The position numbers were made by a program, and so were the translations under genes. From Neodiprion pinetum (lineage: Eukaryota; Arthropoda; Insecta; Hymenoptera; Diprionidae): a stretch of DNA of 64,000 nt. Where the stretch lies: NCBI RefSeq assembly GCF_021155775.2, contig NC_060234.1:2976001-3040000 (forward strand). Reading direction: 5' to 3'. Below the pieces are notes generated by a model. That model did no database searches and had not been told where the DNA came from. It saw nothing but the letters and a program-made list of their open reading frames with translations. Positions 38,505 to 51,737 of this stretch are shown piece by piece (position 1 is the first letter of the stretch; every line of letters starts with the position of its first letter).

Positions 38505-39712
38505 TGATTGATGGTTGAGGCGAGTCGGGAGATTTTATTGTACCTAATTGTCAATTAATACGTATACTGCAGCCGGCGACAATTTTCTACGTTTCCTTTT
38601 CAGACTGAATTTCGCAATACCGAAATTATAACACCTTTGCACCGGGTTGTATTTGTGAGCTGCTCGATCGATCAACGGATGGAATGTTTGAAATTTTTCA
38701 TCCCCGTATCGTCATGTAAATACCAATTATTGGGTAACTGCGAATATTGCGAAAAGGAATTTCGTTGCTGCATATTTACGTACGGCAATGAATCCGCAGA
38801 AATGTAATCCTGTATTGGAATTTTTAGTCACAGTTACTAATGCTGCGTAATCGGTCCTTAAATATTTTCACGTTTTGTGAGAAAAAATAAATAAATTAGC
38901 AAACAACAAAGAATATCATAGAGTTCGAGACGAAAAAAAAAAAAAAAATTAAAGCGAGTCTTTTACTTGTAATCAGAAAAATCTGGTACGTGTCACCATT
39001 TTTTCTTTTACTACGGTCATTTGTAGTATATTTTATTCCAACCATTGCGATGATTAATGTTAAGGCCTCGTTAGACTAAAAATTTTTGGACTTTTCGATT
39101 AACTGAATTAAAAATTCACTCACGGTTTCGAAATTGATGTGAAAACTTGAAGAGTAAAATTGCAATAAGTAGAATCTTCCCCATATTTTTCCCGAATGAG
39201 ACTGAATTTGATTGCATAAAAACGTGTCAATTTTCCGACAATATAACGTAACTTTGACTTTATTTTAGTCACTCGACAACGAGATTTTCAACGAACAATA
39301 CGAATTCGACAACTTTTTCCGCAGTCGATTTATACAAAGAATTACAAAGTCTGACGAACAGTTTATTACAATATCGATATTCGTCTTAAAGCAAATTACG
39401 AGCTAAATTTTTTGGTTTTGATTGTCAAGATGTGTGTGAAAAAAAAAAAAAAATAAAAAAAACCTTCGACAGTTTACGGTGAAAAATGTTCCTGCAAGTC
39501 TAACCGGCGAAACACAAATCTTTAATTCAAAGTGAAACAGGGTACGGGACTGATGAATACGAGATTAAAGCTAGACGCTTTAACACGAGTGATGAATAAA
39601 CTAAATCATCTGTAAGATGGTTGTAGGTACTTGATATATAAAATTCACAAGGGTTCTTCGGTTAACAATTCAGGGTTAAGAGGCTTCGTAAGGATATTTC
39701 ATGCGGCACAAT

Positions 39713-39853
39713 GCAAGAAGAAGAGCAAAGTAGAGTAGAGTGAAGAAAAAATCAAATAATAAATATAAGAGCTGAGGGAAAAAAACGCCGAGAGAGTAGA
39801 AAAAAGAAAAAAGAAAAAAAAAAAAAGAAAAAAAAAACGAAAAAAAAAAGGAG
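39713..39853. repeat. Purine-rich low-complexity tract
   Basis: About 140 bp almost entirely of A and G on the plus strand, with long A runs in the second half. It produces the all-Phe/Ser/Leu minus-strand frames here. Confidence 0.8.
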
Positions 39854-40301
39854 TCCAATATATCTTAGTTTCCTTTGAATAGAACAATCCATCAGCACTG
39901 CAGCTTAACCAGCAAGCGCGGACGAAGGCGGCGAGGCGAAGGAAGGGTGAAAAAGAAAGGAAGGGGTTTTCAGGTCTCTCGAGTATCCGAGCCGCTCACC
40001 TAACGGTGGTTAAAATGAGAGAAATAAAACATTCACACGACGCGAGTGCCGAGAAAGAGGGAATGAGAATAGAGAAAGAGGATATTCTACAACTAGGGTG
40101 CGGTAGGCCTTTGGAGCTGTTAGAGAAGGAGAAAAGGGCGCTGAGACGATGGAAAGGGGTGAAAAATGAAGAGGACAAACCTCCCTCCCTCAAGCCGCAT
40201 GAACCCGCACGGAGTGTTATGTAATATAGGTATAGGACGCTTAAGGAAATGATTATTAAGTGAAGTATCTTGTTAACGCTGCGGGAATGTTGTACGTTTC
40301 A

Positions 40302-40319
40302 CCCCCCCCCCCCCCCCCC
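40302..40319. repeat. Poly-C tract
   Basis: 18 consecutive C. G-quadruplex potential on the minus strand. Confidence 0.92.
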
Positions 40320-40841
40320 TTCGCTCCACCCCTTCTTTAGAGTTTAGACGTTTTTTAAAACGAGGATTTATAATTGTTTTCTCATTTCGTAAAAAAGGCT
40401 TTCAAATCAAAAGTAATTAAAAGCGTGGAAAAAAAAAAAAAAAAAAAAATTAAAAGGAAAAGCGACGATCATAAACCGAAGCGGTCGACGCAAAGAAAGT
40501 GTCGGTGTTCCATTTTTTTTTCATCCGTTTTTCAACGGAAACAAGATCGTTGAAAAACGTGGGAAAGATTTCAATCGCCCGTCACACCGTATTACAAGGA
40601 GATGTTACAATCGATTTCGTACGATCGGAGAATTTACCGTGCAATAAATCGCGCAACATTCGTTTGTAATTAAGGTTCGATTAATTACAACAACGCGTCC
40701 CGCCGACAATAACAATATCCGAGATTGTAAAGTTATACGTACTCCGCCTCTCGCCTACCGACTTCCGTTTCGCATTAGTATTCAGGGTGTACGGGGGGTT
40801 TTATATCCGCGTTTTAGATCTAAATAGCCACCCCTTTCTGC

Positions 40842-40872
40842 GGGGAGGGGGGAGGGGGGGGGGGGGGGGTGG
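40842..40872. repeat. Poly-G tract with A interruptions
   Basis: GGGGAGGGGGGA followed by 16 G. Four or more G runs fit the G-quadruplex consensus on the plus strand. Confidence 0.92.
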
Positions 40873-42642
40873 CACGTATGTATAGATATGCATGCGAATA
40901 TAGCAGGGTCGAGGGGTCATCTATAATTGTATTAATTATTAAGGGTGCACGTGCCAGTGATTAAGGCGGACCGCATTCAGCTTTTTTTGCACCCTTAAGG
41001 TTTAATCTTCTCAATTATTCAATATTCCAAATTATTTGCGCTTGAAATCCGAAACGGATGAACGATCGTTTTCACAAATCTTGGTATATGCATAACGGTT
41101 GACAAAAATTAGACTTTCTTAAAAATCTCAACAACATTTACACCCCGTAAATGAAATTTTAATCATGTATAATGTGATGTAAATTCAAACCGACGTTTTG
41201 CTCTTGCGACGACAGTTATGGACAGAATATTGTAAATGGAGGAATTTTTTTTTTTTTTTGTAATTATACTTCTTAATATTTTAATGGACGGGTATCTAAT
41301 GTTATTAAAATATAATTCATCCGAGTATGGAAATAGAAAAATACTGTCAAATTTATGTGACTCGTGAACTTAAGCAAGGAATAAATTAACAAACACGTGT
41401 GTTATCGCAACGATGAGAAAAAAAAATGTTTATTAGCAAATTCAAGTGAAAATTTACATTCATAATAATAAAAAAAGTTGCGTGTGAAAGTTTCTTGCGT
41501 GAGAATTGAGTTTTTTCTTTAGTGTATAATATTTTCTCATCGAGACGGGATTCATTCTGATCTCCTCGTTACACAGATATAATATCAAAATGGAATCGAT
41601 ACACTTTCAAAATTCTCTGAATCCATGATTATTCTTCACCCATCTGAAATTTTTTTGCGTACGTTTCTTTCTTCAAAAAACCAACCTCACGCGGAGATTT
41701 CGCGAGTGTTCAAACAATTCACGAGAATAAATTATCAAAATCCTAAACACTAGGATAGGAAAAAAAAAAAAAAATAAAGTCTCCAAAATATACACCATTT
41801 TCAGAATCTCATTATCTCTTTTCTTCTACGATTTTAGTCAGCGTTGGTACAAGATATTGTATAAACTTGCCAAGGAATCGAGAAGAAAATAACGACGAGA
41901 GAAAAGAAAACGAAAGGAATAAAAAAAAAATAAAAAAAAAATTAAAACAAGGAAAAACAACGGGTCCGAAAAAAATCGTTTCTATTTTAGGATACGGTTG
42001 AATCATGAACTGCCCGCAACCGGGTTTTCGGATCGTTACTCACACTTTTTTTTATCTCGTTTTTTTTTTTTTTTCCCTCCATTCCAACAACCTTTCCCTG
42101 TTTCGGTTTCAAATCGAGTCCGCTCCGGTCGGTTGGCAGTTATATGATCCGGGCAGCCGTAAACCCGAAATAAAGCCTAGCGATTTGTTAATTTGCGAAA
42201 GCGTCGTAAAAACCGCGTGTTACGGGAAGCTTCTGCACCAGAGGTTCCGAGTGTGCACATCCGTTTGCTCGGCGGTCTGGTTTTCGGAAAAGCTCGGAAA
42301 AAGGCGAAGCGCAACGGCCAGCTTCCGTTTTCCCCGCCGCGCTTTCCCGCCGCGTGCCTGGAGCTTTATGGTTTACAAATAATGGGGGTTAAGTGCTTTC
42401 TGCCACCCTCCCTCCATCCATGCCTATCGCGATCTCTAAACAGGGGGTGGCGGCACGCTCTCATCGTGCTTCCTTCGATGTGAAACCAGCCCTCATCCCC
42501 TGTCGCTGTTTTGCGGTGTTCCGGTCCTTCGGGAGATATACTGGAAACCATTATTATACGGCTTCATGCACGCCTCCGAGTATCGAGTGCTGCGCCACAA
42601 AACGTATAACGTACGCGTAAGTATCGTTGAGGAATTTCCCCA

Positions 42643-43015
42643 CCCCCGAAAGCTCGAAAACCTAAAGTTCGCTCCCAAAGACAAAAATCCAACTCCTGAA
42701 ATGTAAAACGCAATTCCAAACCCAAAATGCATCCCCGAAAAACAAAATCCCCCCTCCCCCCCCTGGTAACCGACATCTACGTCCTTAAACTCAATATTCA
42801 CGCCCGAAACCCGAAATCCAGCCCTCACCCTCACGGGTAAAAAAACCCCAGCTTGGGTATAAATTCCCACCCAAGACTCATACATAATGATAAATTCCTA
42901 TGAGAAAAAAATTGAGGGTACGAATTAATACCCAAGGTGAGGGTGTTTTTTCGTGAGGGTGGAACCTAAATTGCACCCCGAAAAATCTAAAAAATTTATC
43001 CCCCGAAAAACCAGA
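42643..43015. repeat. Degenerate ~20-bp A/C-rich minisatellite
   Basis: A loose unit of the form CCCGAAAAAC-AAAATCC recurs at about 42643, 42673, 42693, 42717, 42733, 42802, 42973 and 42999. Spacing is irregular and composition is strongly strand-asymmetric (A and C on the plus strand). The array is interrupted by the inverted repeat at 42828-42961. Confidence 0.5.
42828..42961. repeat. ~134-bp imperfect inverted repeat
   Basis: Left arm CCCTCACGGGTAAAAAAACC then CTTGGGTATAAATTC. The reverse complement of the right arm reads CCCTCACGAAAAAACACC then CTTGGGTATTAATTC. The arms are about 45 bp with several mismatches and a loop of about 40 bp. It may be a tiny MITE or a hairpin that arose from the surrounding quasi-repeat. 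Confidence 0.55.
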
Positions 43016-45328
43016 AGTTGAAGTTTTTCAACGTGAGTATAAGAAAAAATTTATCAAAGTTGTTATTTTTCAACTTCAAAAATGTCAAAAGATCGGTATA
43101 CGGTATAATAATTTTTCTTTATCAATCCTAGGTTATACCGAATTTCAGACAATCCGGCAATGCTGCAGTGAAACAACGATTCGTAAAAGTAATTCAAACC
43201 GATCCAAGTTTTTAATCGTTTCAATAATTCAACTATCAAGATTTAACGTGGATTGTTGAAAAATCTGCTCGTTTCTAACATAATATATAACACGCATGAA
43301 ACAATAATTCGAATCGAAAACACCGTCATCTCTGTTTGTACAAAGTTTGTGTCTGTACACGTCGTAATAAAATTTCGCGTGCTTTCATCCCTCGAGTATT
43401 ATATTCGCTGAAAATTAGATCTCGAAAAAGCACGTGTGAACATTTGTAATTCAAAAATATATTTGCAATAAACAAGGTGTAAAACGTATGAAAAAAACGA
43501 GTTTCTGGTTCGCGATGCGTTCCCTTCATCCCTCGTTCGCCACTTCGCTCATTCACGTTACATATTAGATTCAATCCAATTGACAGTCCTCATTCGCTCG
43601 CTGCGGTTTTGCCGCAAGCTCGCGTGGTTTTCAGCTTGAATAACGTCCGCGTTTATAATATCCATTTATACAAAAGAGAACCTTATCACCCTCGCGTCAG
43701 TGGCACTGGACGTAGGGAGGATCGTAATTAAGGGATGTTATACAAAAGTAAGTTACGTCGCGTACGAAATACGTACGAATCTACCAACCTATGCCTGGAT
43801 ATAGATATGAAGGGGGTGTTTTTAATCAAAGTAATGTCCAACCCTCCGCCACGAGTCACGCACTGAATATCATTTCGTGCAGAGAACACGTCCAGGCTCC
43901 AGAATTATAACGACAATAACAAACCGCACCCCCCGAAAGCCTTTCAAACCTGCTGCAGACATACGATGCAGGGTGAAAAAGTCACCTAGAAATTTAGTTT
44001 CTTTTGATCGGAGTTGTTTTTGAAAATTTTATACTTTTCGTAGTTACCGATTTTTCATTTTCATTCTGATATCGACGTAATTTTGTCGTAATCTCATCCG
44101 TATAATCATCAATTCGCATTCGCAGAACTTAATAACGATATTCAAATTATTCACTCGTTTCTCTGACGCATAAAATATTACGTACACGATAGTTATATAA
44201 AATTAGGGTTGTCCTTAAAAATTTCATTTTCGAATTTCGACTGTTCAATCCCCTAAATCGTCTGTAAATAATTCAAAAATAATTCCTTAATTTTTTCAGA
44301 ATCTGATCCCAACTCTAATCCGTGCCGCCAGAGGGTTGATTTCTTCGTTTAACCCTTTTCAAGGGAAAAATAAATCTACCAAAGGGATTTCGATAAAATT
44401 TTATACACGGGAGTTTCTTGGATCATTGATTAGGAATGTGGAGTCGAAATTTTGTAATTCAAAGTACAATATAAGTTTATTATAAATATTTTGTTGTAAA
44501 TATTTTTTTTTCTGGTTGTATCAATTGAATTCAACCGTGTGAACCAGACTGAAAATTCAACGTGAACGCGAGTTTCGAGTCTTTATTTTCAATTTTTGTC
44601 GGTTGTTCGTTTTTCAACCGTTGCCGTTTCATTAAAGTGAAAAATATAACAAAAAAAAAAAAAAATCGTGAAATCATTTTTTTTTTCACAGAAACGTTGA
44701 TAATAAACAAAATGAATGAATTACAAGAAAAGAAAAAAAAAAAAAAACTGCTGCAATATTCTACACGACGAATTAAGACGAAAGCAGTATAGTGAATATT
44801 TTTTATTCGATACTTGATGTACGTTTATCGATGTATAATTTATGTATAATCACAAGTGATTGTAGATAAAAAAAAAAAAAAAAAGCAAACAACAAAAGCA
44901 GGAACAATTCTACAAGAAAAAATGACTAAGCAAAGCTTTTTTTCTGTGATACTTGAGCGATAAGTCTCGAGACTTTTAAACGATTCACTCGACCTCATTT
45001 TCATTTTAAATTCGATAGAGTGGAAGAAAAAAAGTCAAAGAATATTAGAAATAAAAAATTTACCCCGTTGCAACGACGGCTGTCTTGCGGGTCTTCAAAC
45101 AAAGCTGCGAGGCACAGCGAAGCCTCTCGGAGTAACACCAACGCGAAACGTAGAATCGAAGTTTGCATTAAACATAACCAAGAGTCTAGTTCGCGAGGGG
45201 TTTGTTACAAGGTGCGAGGGGTCAGTCAGTCCTGGAGGGAGATCTCGCTGCAGGACGAAGCCGAGAGATGCATTGCACGAGTTTTGTCCGGCTGCCAGGT
45301 TCGTTGGGAACAAAAACTGTTTGCAAGC

Positions 45329-45336
45329 GAGAGAGA

Positions 45337-45378
<42 letters not shown>
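45329..45378. repeat. (GA)n microsatellite
   Basis: About 24 GA units with one GG interruption. It creates the Glu/Arg frame on the plus strand and the Ser/Leu frame on the minus strand. Confidence 0.95.
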
Positions 45379-46765
45379 GGAGAATGGGTGCCGCACCACC
45401 AACTGGAGATAAAATGGAATAACGTACTATGACTACCATGTACCAACTGCCAGGGCAACGAATGTCTCTCTTGTGGGGTGAAAAACCCGGCATTCAACGC
45501 GATATATTCATCGCAAGGAATTCGGTATGCGTGATAAATAAATTTTACCCGTGTAGATATTGCGCGAGGTTTTTCTTTCTTTTTTTTTTTATTTTGCTTC
45601 TTCTCTTCTCGTGATATTTATTCATTAATACGTAGTTTTCATTTTTTCTTTTTTTTTTTTTCAGCTCGTAGTTTTCTATTCAATTACTTTTACCTTGAAA
45701 AAAAAAAAAAAAAAAAAACAGGCAACACCTCCTCGAATTTAATTAAATAAATCGAGCGGAAATTTCTGGCAAATCGCAAGCCACTGATATTTGTAATTAT
45801 ATTGCTGGTGTTTAATGTGGCGATTTATGGATTTAAAAAAAAAAAGTAACAAGCTGGTGAATTTTACGTAATTACTGTACCCGTGTGAGCCTGATTGATT
45901 GATTAATTATTTCTGGCACTCAGAAATACGGAATTCAAGAATTGCAAAATAGGTAGTAAAACAGATTTCAAAAAAAGAAAAAAAAAGAAAACAAAACGAA
46001 AACAGATCTCAATTATTGATTGTAAGAAACCAAAATCTAATATCGATCGCGTAAATTTGGAAAGATAATCGAGATTCATTATTTTTGGTTAGAACCAAAT
46101 CCTGGCACTTATTGTTAGTTTAGTTTCAATCGAAACTGGGAAAAGCCAACTAATTGATGCAGAAATAAATCAGTTGTTTCGAAAATCTCATCTCACGACA
46201 CGGAATGAAAGTTAAAATTAAAACTGATTCAAACTTGAGACGTTTTCCTTACTTAATTATTATTCCGTTCAAAGAAGCACGTCGATTGTTTTTTGTTTGT
46301 TTAGAGTTTGCTACATTAAAGGTCTGTGTTTAAGGGTTCAAGTTTAGTTTCGAAGTAGAATTTACGTACAGCTCGAGCTAATTAGTTTCGAGCCTGCCCA
46401 AGTTTAGGTTTGGGGTGAAATTAGAATTTCACAAATATTATCCAGGTTAAAAAAAAAAAAAAAAAACCAACATTTATACCAACTAAATTATATTTAAAGG
46501 GCAACAAACGAAATTGACAAAACAGACCGATAACTAAATCTCTGATTTTCCATCTCGTTCTCTGAAAGCATGATTATGAATATCTTAATGTCTCAAAAGA
46601 GAGGAAATTAAAAATTGTTCTGATACTAACAGCGTTTTCTACTTGAAAAAATCTTCGATAAGAAAGAAAAGAAGGAATCCATATTCGAGATAGAAAAATA
46701 TCACACAGAATGGAATACGTTGTTAGACACGAGGCATTGAAATAACATGCGAAAGAATGTAGATG

Positions 46766-46769
<4 letters not shown>

Positions 46770-46801
<32 letters not shown>

Positions 46802-46808
46802 GAGAGAG
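46770..46808. repeat. (GA)n microsatellite
   Basis: About 19 GA units with one GG interruption. Confidence 0.95.
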
Positions 46809-49434
46809 AAAAGAAGATTGCAGTGTACGAGATAATTATACTTGCACTTTTCTCTTTTCTTTTCCTCTCAGTCTTTCATCCTTTCACTGTTTTAATTGCA
46901 CGACGTTTAACTCCGGGAGGTAACGAGATTTTTTAATTTCTCACGCTTATAACTCTGCGAACAATTAAGATTTTTCCTATACTTTGTCTGCTTTCTCTTA
47001 TACGTATCAATGTTACATTTTCGTTTAGTACGAGAGAATAATAATTCTTTTCATCTCTTCTTCTTTTCATTTTTCCTTCAATTTTTTCTCATGTCTCTGA
47101 AAAAATACCCGATCAAAACGCAATGATAAAAAAAAAAGAAAAAGAAAAAAAAAAGAAGAAATTCCCAAGAACGTGAAACTCTATTTTCTATTCATATATA
47201 TTTTCTATGTACGGGAAAATTTCGCGCGAACCGAATTAAGTGATTGACCGGCTGAGTAAAAAAAAAAAAAAATCTTAACAAATCCACGGTGCTGTTTCAG
47301 AGTTGGGAAAATTGCAGAAAATTTGTTAAACAAAATCAAAAACGGTGGACTTCGGATGTTGATTTTATTCGCATAGAATCCTTCGTACACAGAACGAGAC
47401 AGTGAACTTTGGTACTGATGCAGGATCGGTCCTGTGACTATGCGTGTATTCAACATTGTTCATTCGTGTTAATCTGTGGCACTCGATTGATTATTGAATT
47501 ATCCCTGGCCAGGCGTGCGTTTATGTCAGTAGATAGGTTATAATATTAACCCTTGGAGAGGATCAGCCAGAACATTTGGGACTCGCTTCGAGCCATAATT
47601 CATCTCAGCAATTTAGTGTCAAGTTAAACCGGACAAGTACGATAAATAGTAAATAAAACTGGTCCATGAAAATAAAAAAAAAATAAAAAAAATTATCTTC
47701 AACTGGGAAAAAATATTAAAAAAAGGAATAAAGAAAATCAAAAAAATATCGGTTCAATGTTAGCGAGAGATTAAATTTAATCAGATTATTGAGGCTGGGT
47801 ACGAATAAGTATAAATGAGAAAGAAGATACACAAAAATATACATTAACCATATACGCGTCGCATTTAATGAGTGAAAATTTAATAATTTCATAAAATCAG
47901 GTGGAATTTCTGAGATATCAAAGAGCGGACGGTCAAATAATTTTTCCCAACCACGGGAATTAAACGGCTGTTGTAATACCCTATAGTTGTGTATATGTAT
48001 GTATAACCTTTGCCTATGTATATGTACTATATCGAGTTTATATACAGACGGAAGTTGTATAAAAGCGATTCCGTTTCAGGCACGCAGATGCCGGGATATT
48101 ACGACGTTCGCTGGGTAAATATCGATATTATCTGTACGTATAGATATCGAGCCAAGGCGGGTCTGAATGCCGATTTCGACAATACGTTTGCAGTGACAAA
48201 GTCGGACAAAGCCGTTATAGGCGAGAAGAAAAAGGAAAAAGGTGAGAGTAGATAATAAAGCCAAGGGTCACGTATCAATGAAATAATAATGTTAGTAAAA
48301 AAGAATCGGTTATACCTATTACGAGGTGTCTCGTATTAATTTGTACGATTCTGAGATTATTTTCAAGTTCTTTCGGATCCCTCGGTGACGGAAATAAAGT
48401 GTCGGTGAAAAGTATTGTGAAAATTTTAGTATCGTGTTTCGCAAACTGCTGAGGGAGAAATTGATTTGGCAAAGAAAAAAAAAAAAGAAAAAAAGAAAGA
48501 AAACGAGTTTCGAAAAAATTGTATATCGCTGCGATTTATCGATGTTGGCAATATCGAAAAATAAAAAAGACCACAAACGAAAAGTCTGATTGATAAATTA
48601 TTAGCAATTCCTTATCGAGTGGAATATTAATATAATATTCATGCAAGTATGTATATACTCTATAACCGCAAATATTCTTTTCGCTTTTGTCACATGTATA
48701 AGCTATGAATTATTCAATGAAGCTGAATACACACACACATATATATATTTATATTTATATCCATGTACATAAAAGCTATATACTTCAGATACTCGGAGGA
48801 TATGAATCCAGATATTGTGATTCAATATTTAAGACACCAGATGGGATTTTCTTTTTTCTTATACTCATTTCGCTTTGACGAAAGTTTGCGTTTCTTTACA
48901 CTTCGTTTGGTAAACAGAAAGGAAACACAATATTATTCATTTGCCGTTTCTTTCCGCTGATTTTCCTCATCTCGGTCGAAGGTTTTCGTCATGAAACATC
49001 CGACAGAAAGAAAGAATAACAGTATTTGAAGATATCGGTATATTTTGTAAATATATTTTTTTTTTTTCTTTTCAACCAAACACCGTATCAATGCTGATAA
49101 AAATCTGCGACGGCTAGAATAAATTGCAAACGTTATTTCATCTACAAAATTCTTACCGATAGTTGATCGTTTGAGAAGATTCGAACAGCGAAGAAGAGAA
49201 GAACTACAAACTAACCAAATTACGCGTTTGCGAATGAGCCTGTAAAATTTCGATGAAATTCAGCGTTCAAACGACAGAAAACCGGATAAAACACTCACGC
49301 AGCGGTGGGATATATTTAATCGGGAACGAAGCTGAGCGTGATAGGTTGGATGGTGTAATTTCCTTGAATTCGAAATGACGTGCGGTATGAGCGGAGTCTG
49401 TTTGTCTGCGTTAAAATACGTCTAGACACGGCCT

Positions 49435-49471
49435 GAGAGAGAGAGAGAGAGAGAGGGAGAGAGGGAGAGAG
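49435..49471. repeat. (GA)n microsatellite
   Basis: GA array with two GG interruptions. Confidence 0.93.
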
Positions 49472-50581
49472 CAGTAGAAGTAGCACATAGTAGACAAGAA
49501 CATGGACCATGCTCAGATAACATTGCAACTGACCTAATTACGCGTCTGACGCCACTAGAAACTCACCCCTTAAAGTCCCCCGTCTCTATTCTGCATTTAT
49601 ATCTAGCACATCGTGTACATACGGCGATATTTCCGAGCTTTCAACACGCCTCGTATTCTCCTCGAGTGACCCAGAGTAGGTATGCAGAGTGTACGGGGGC
49701 TTTCTGCGGCGACTTGGTAAACTTTTGACACCGTGAAATTTGTTTCTTTTTTTTTTTTTTTTTCTTTCCGTAAAGATTTTTTATACGTTATCACGCCACC
49801 CGAAAAGCTTAGGGGAATTTTTTTGCAAATTTTTTTCAATCGCTCGGCCTTACGCTACGACTTTTTAAAACCAACCTGAAAAACAACCAGATCGATTTTT
49901 ACGAAACAAGACGAGAAAATACATTTGGTTTTTTTTTTTGTGTATTTTTTGTTTGTTTTTTTGTTTTATTCTCGTTTTATCGTCGCTTCCTCTGTTCTCA
50001 TACCTGTTAAAAATCTATCGCAATACGTTACCGCGTCTCGGATTTGATTACTGATTTTTTCAATTATTTCTCCACTTCCAAAACACACTTGCGATTTTCA
50101 TTAAAAAAAAAAAAAAATTTATTTTCATCCCAGCACTTTGTTTGAGTCATTATTTTTTACAAAAAGTGTTGTGAAGAGAATTTTTTTCCAATCGCAGGCG
50201 TGTTTGGGAACTGGATAAACGATTTAAAAAACCAGTTATCGAATCGGAGATGCGGTATGTGTTATAATAGATTTTTAAATGGTATGAAAATAGAAAAAAA
50301 AAAAGATTAAAAAAATAGAAACGACGATTGGATAAAAAAAAAAAAAAAACAACGGAAAGAAGGTCCCACTCTGGATTTTGTGCGAAAGTTTTTCATTTCG
50401 GAAACCAAAAGTTTTTTCATCTTGTTTCATAAAAATCAATTTCGGTGTTTCTGAGATGGATTTAAAAAATTGTGGGGTAAAGACGAGTGGTTAAAATAAA
50501 TTTGAAAAAATTCTCGTAACCTTTTCAGGGATCGCGCTAATGTAGAAGAAAATTCTTGGTGAAATTGAAAAAATTTCATGA

Positions 50582-51064
50582 TCAATCGTTTACTGATTTG
50601 ACTTGGGAAGCCCTATACGTAGAATATGTAGAATATGTAGATGCGCGTACGAAGCTTCCGCGAATACCGAAACACGGTTGAATCTTCGGTGCATCTTGGT
50701 GCTTTACAGTCTCCAAACCATAAAACGAACCCTGGTATGCATTGTTGGGCTTATCGTCCGCAGGTTGATGACAGTCGAGATCCAAGATGCTAGGATTTTT
50801 TTTTAGAAAAGGTTGTAAACCAGACACTAAAGGGATCCGGACGCCACTTTCCACAGTGGAATGCTGCTTGGTACTACGAAGATCCCTCAAGACAACCACG
50901 AGATTTCTATATGGCTGGTAAAAAGTAAACCCAAGAACATCGTAGTCAAACAAGAAACGACGGTGTTTTATCATCTTCAAACTATTGCATTCCATCTCAA
51001 GGTTTAAATTAAAGCGACCTTGTACTCGGTACCTGTCGAATATCTCGCCAAATAAACGATACAA
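50582..51064 (-). CDS. Uncharacterised 160-codon ORF (possible exon or pseudogene)
   Basis: This is the most protein-like single frame in the window. It has a complete ATG-to-stop frame with an in-frame TGA about ten codons upstream, mixed composition, no long low-complexity run, and no equally long frame opposite. I do not recognise the product. Visible features are an aromatic/basic N-terminal half (FLFDYDVLGFTFYQPYRNL), then VVVLRDLR, a central DLDCHQPADDKP, and a C-terminal STYSTYSTY made by three copies of a 9-nt repeat. There is no signal peptide, membrane segment or catalytic motif. An acceptor-like ACGCAG lies just upstream on the minus strand. No polyadenylation signal stands out downstream. 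By rough estimate, one frame this long is not far from chance in 64 kb. Confidence 0.28.
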   Translation of the reverse strand: MYRLFGEIFDRYRVQGRFNLNLEMECNSLKMIKHRRFLFDYDVLGFTFYQPYRNLVVVLRDLRSTKQHSTVESGVRIPLVSGLQPFLKKNPSILDLDCHQPADDKPNNAYQGSFYGLETVKHQDAPKIQPCFGIRGSFVRASTYSTYSTYRASQVKSVND

Positions 51065-51276
51065 GGTATTGATTGAGACCTGCGTCAGTCTAAAAAACTG
51101 TAAACCGAGTTAAGAAACCGTCGGTTTTGACACTACTTGAACTATTTCTCATCCCTTATCAAACATTTCGCCATATCGACGACCGCGAACATTTGTAACG
51201 AGGACGTTGTTGTCTTCACTCGACTTCCGAAAAGTGTGTAACGAAGACACGATGTTTAAATTCTTTCAATTTTCGT

Positions 51277-51493
51277 TAACCCTAATTCGCGATACAGGGT
51301 GAAGTTCACCATACCTCCAAAAAAGTGATATGTAAAAAAATATCTAGGTATATTGAAGGATCGTGGAAAATACTCTTTCAGTTTCCCTGAACCAAATTGA
51401 TTGTTCGACAATAGTAAAACATCGGAAAAGTTAAGGTACCAAGGTTAAGGGACTCTGCGAGTAGTTTGAAAAGTCTCTGAGCAATTAGGGTTA
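51277..51493. mobile_element. ~217-bp short-TIR element (MITE-like)
   Basis: The left end TAACCCTAATTCGC and the reverse complement of the right end, TAACCCTAATTGCT, share an 11-bp perfect TIR. The interior is non-coding. CCTAA/TTAGG resembles insect telomere repeats, but each end has only one copy. With such short TIRs, coincidence is possible. Confidence 0.4.
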
Positions 51494-51698
51494 GTAGAAT
51501 CCAAAGATGCGGAGATTTTCTTTTCAGTAATACCTTTTCACCTTCCCTTCAAGTTTACGTCGTCGATCGCGTTTTTACTGCAACCGGGTAAATTCAATCG
51601 CTACACGCAACAAGAGAGAATGGAAAAACTGGATGGGCTTCGGTCTGTCCGACCCGCATCAACGGCCGCTACTTGCTGTCGGGTTACCGGAGTAAGGG

Positions 51699-51737
51699 AG
51701 AAAGGACGAAAGGACGAAAGGGTGAAAGGGTGAAAGG
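51699..51737. repeat. 8-bp tandem repeat, ~5 copies
   Basis: Unit GAAAGGAC changing to GAAAGGGT after two copies. This shows two sub-variants that were each duplicated. Confidence 0.85.

Larger units (their letters stand above)
35880..42630. other. Non-coding stretch, no gene seen
   Basis: AT-rich sequence with several homopolymers. A GC-richer patch at 42100-42620 ends in ACGC/GTAAGTATC, a donor-like site at about 42615. The frames across that patch (plus 42005-42382 and 42393-42620) are not recognisable proteins. A hairpin-like pair AAGGGTGCA/TGCACCCTT lies at about 40941-40999. CACGTG occurs at about 36045. Confidence 0.5.
43020..50575. other. Non-coding stretch, no gene seen
   Basis: AT-rich DNA with GC-richer patches at about 43580-43980 and 45060-45330. 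At 44205-44325 the ends ATTAGGGTTGTCC and (reverse complement) ATTAGAGTTGGGA could be weak TIRs. At 45690 the minus strand has a long T tract then CAAG/GTAAAAGT, a moderate recursive-splice-like site. At about 45892 repeated TGATTGAT and TTAATTA motifs resemble Exd/Hox-type sites. Frames are below 135 codons and low-complexity. Confidence 0.5.

Noticed and set aside
45020..45493. 130- and 132-codon frames on opposite strands
   Set aside because: Both extend through the GA microsatellite, giving Glu/Arg on one strand and Ser/Leu on the other. The unique part is short and unrecognised.
51277..51493. CCCTAA/TTAGGG termini as a telomeric insertion
   Set aside because: Each end holds only one copy of the motif. 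The inverted arrangement fits short TIRs better than telomere repeats.
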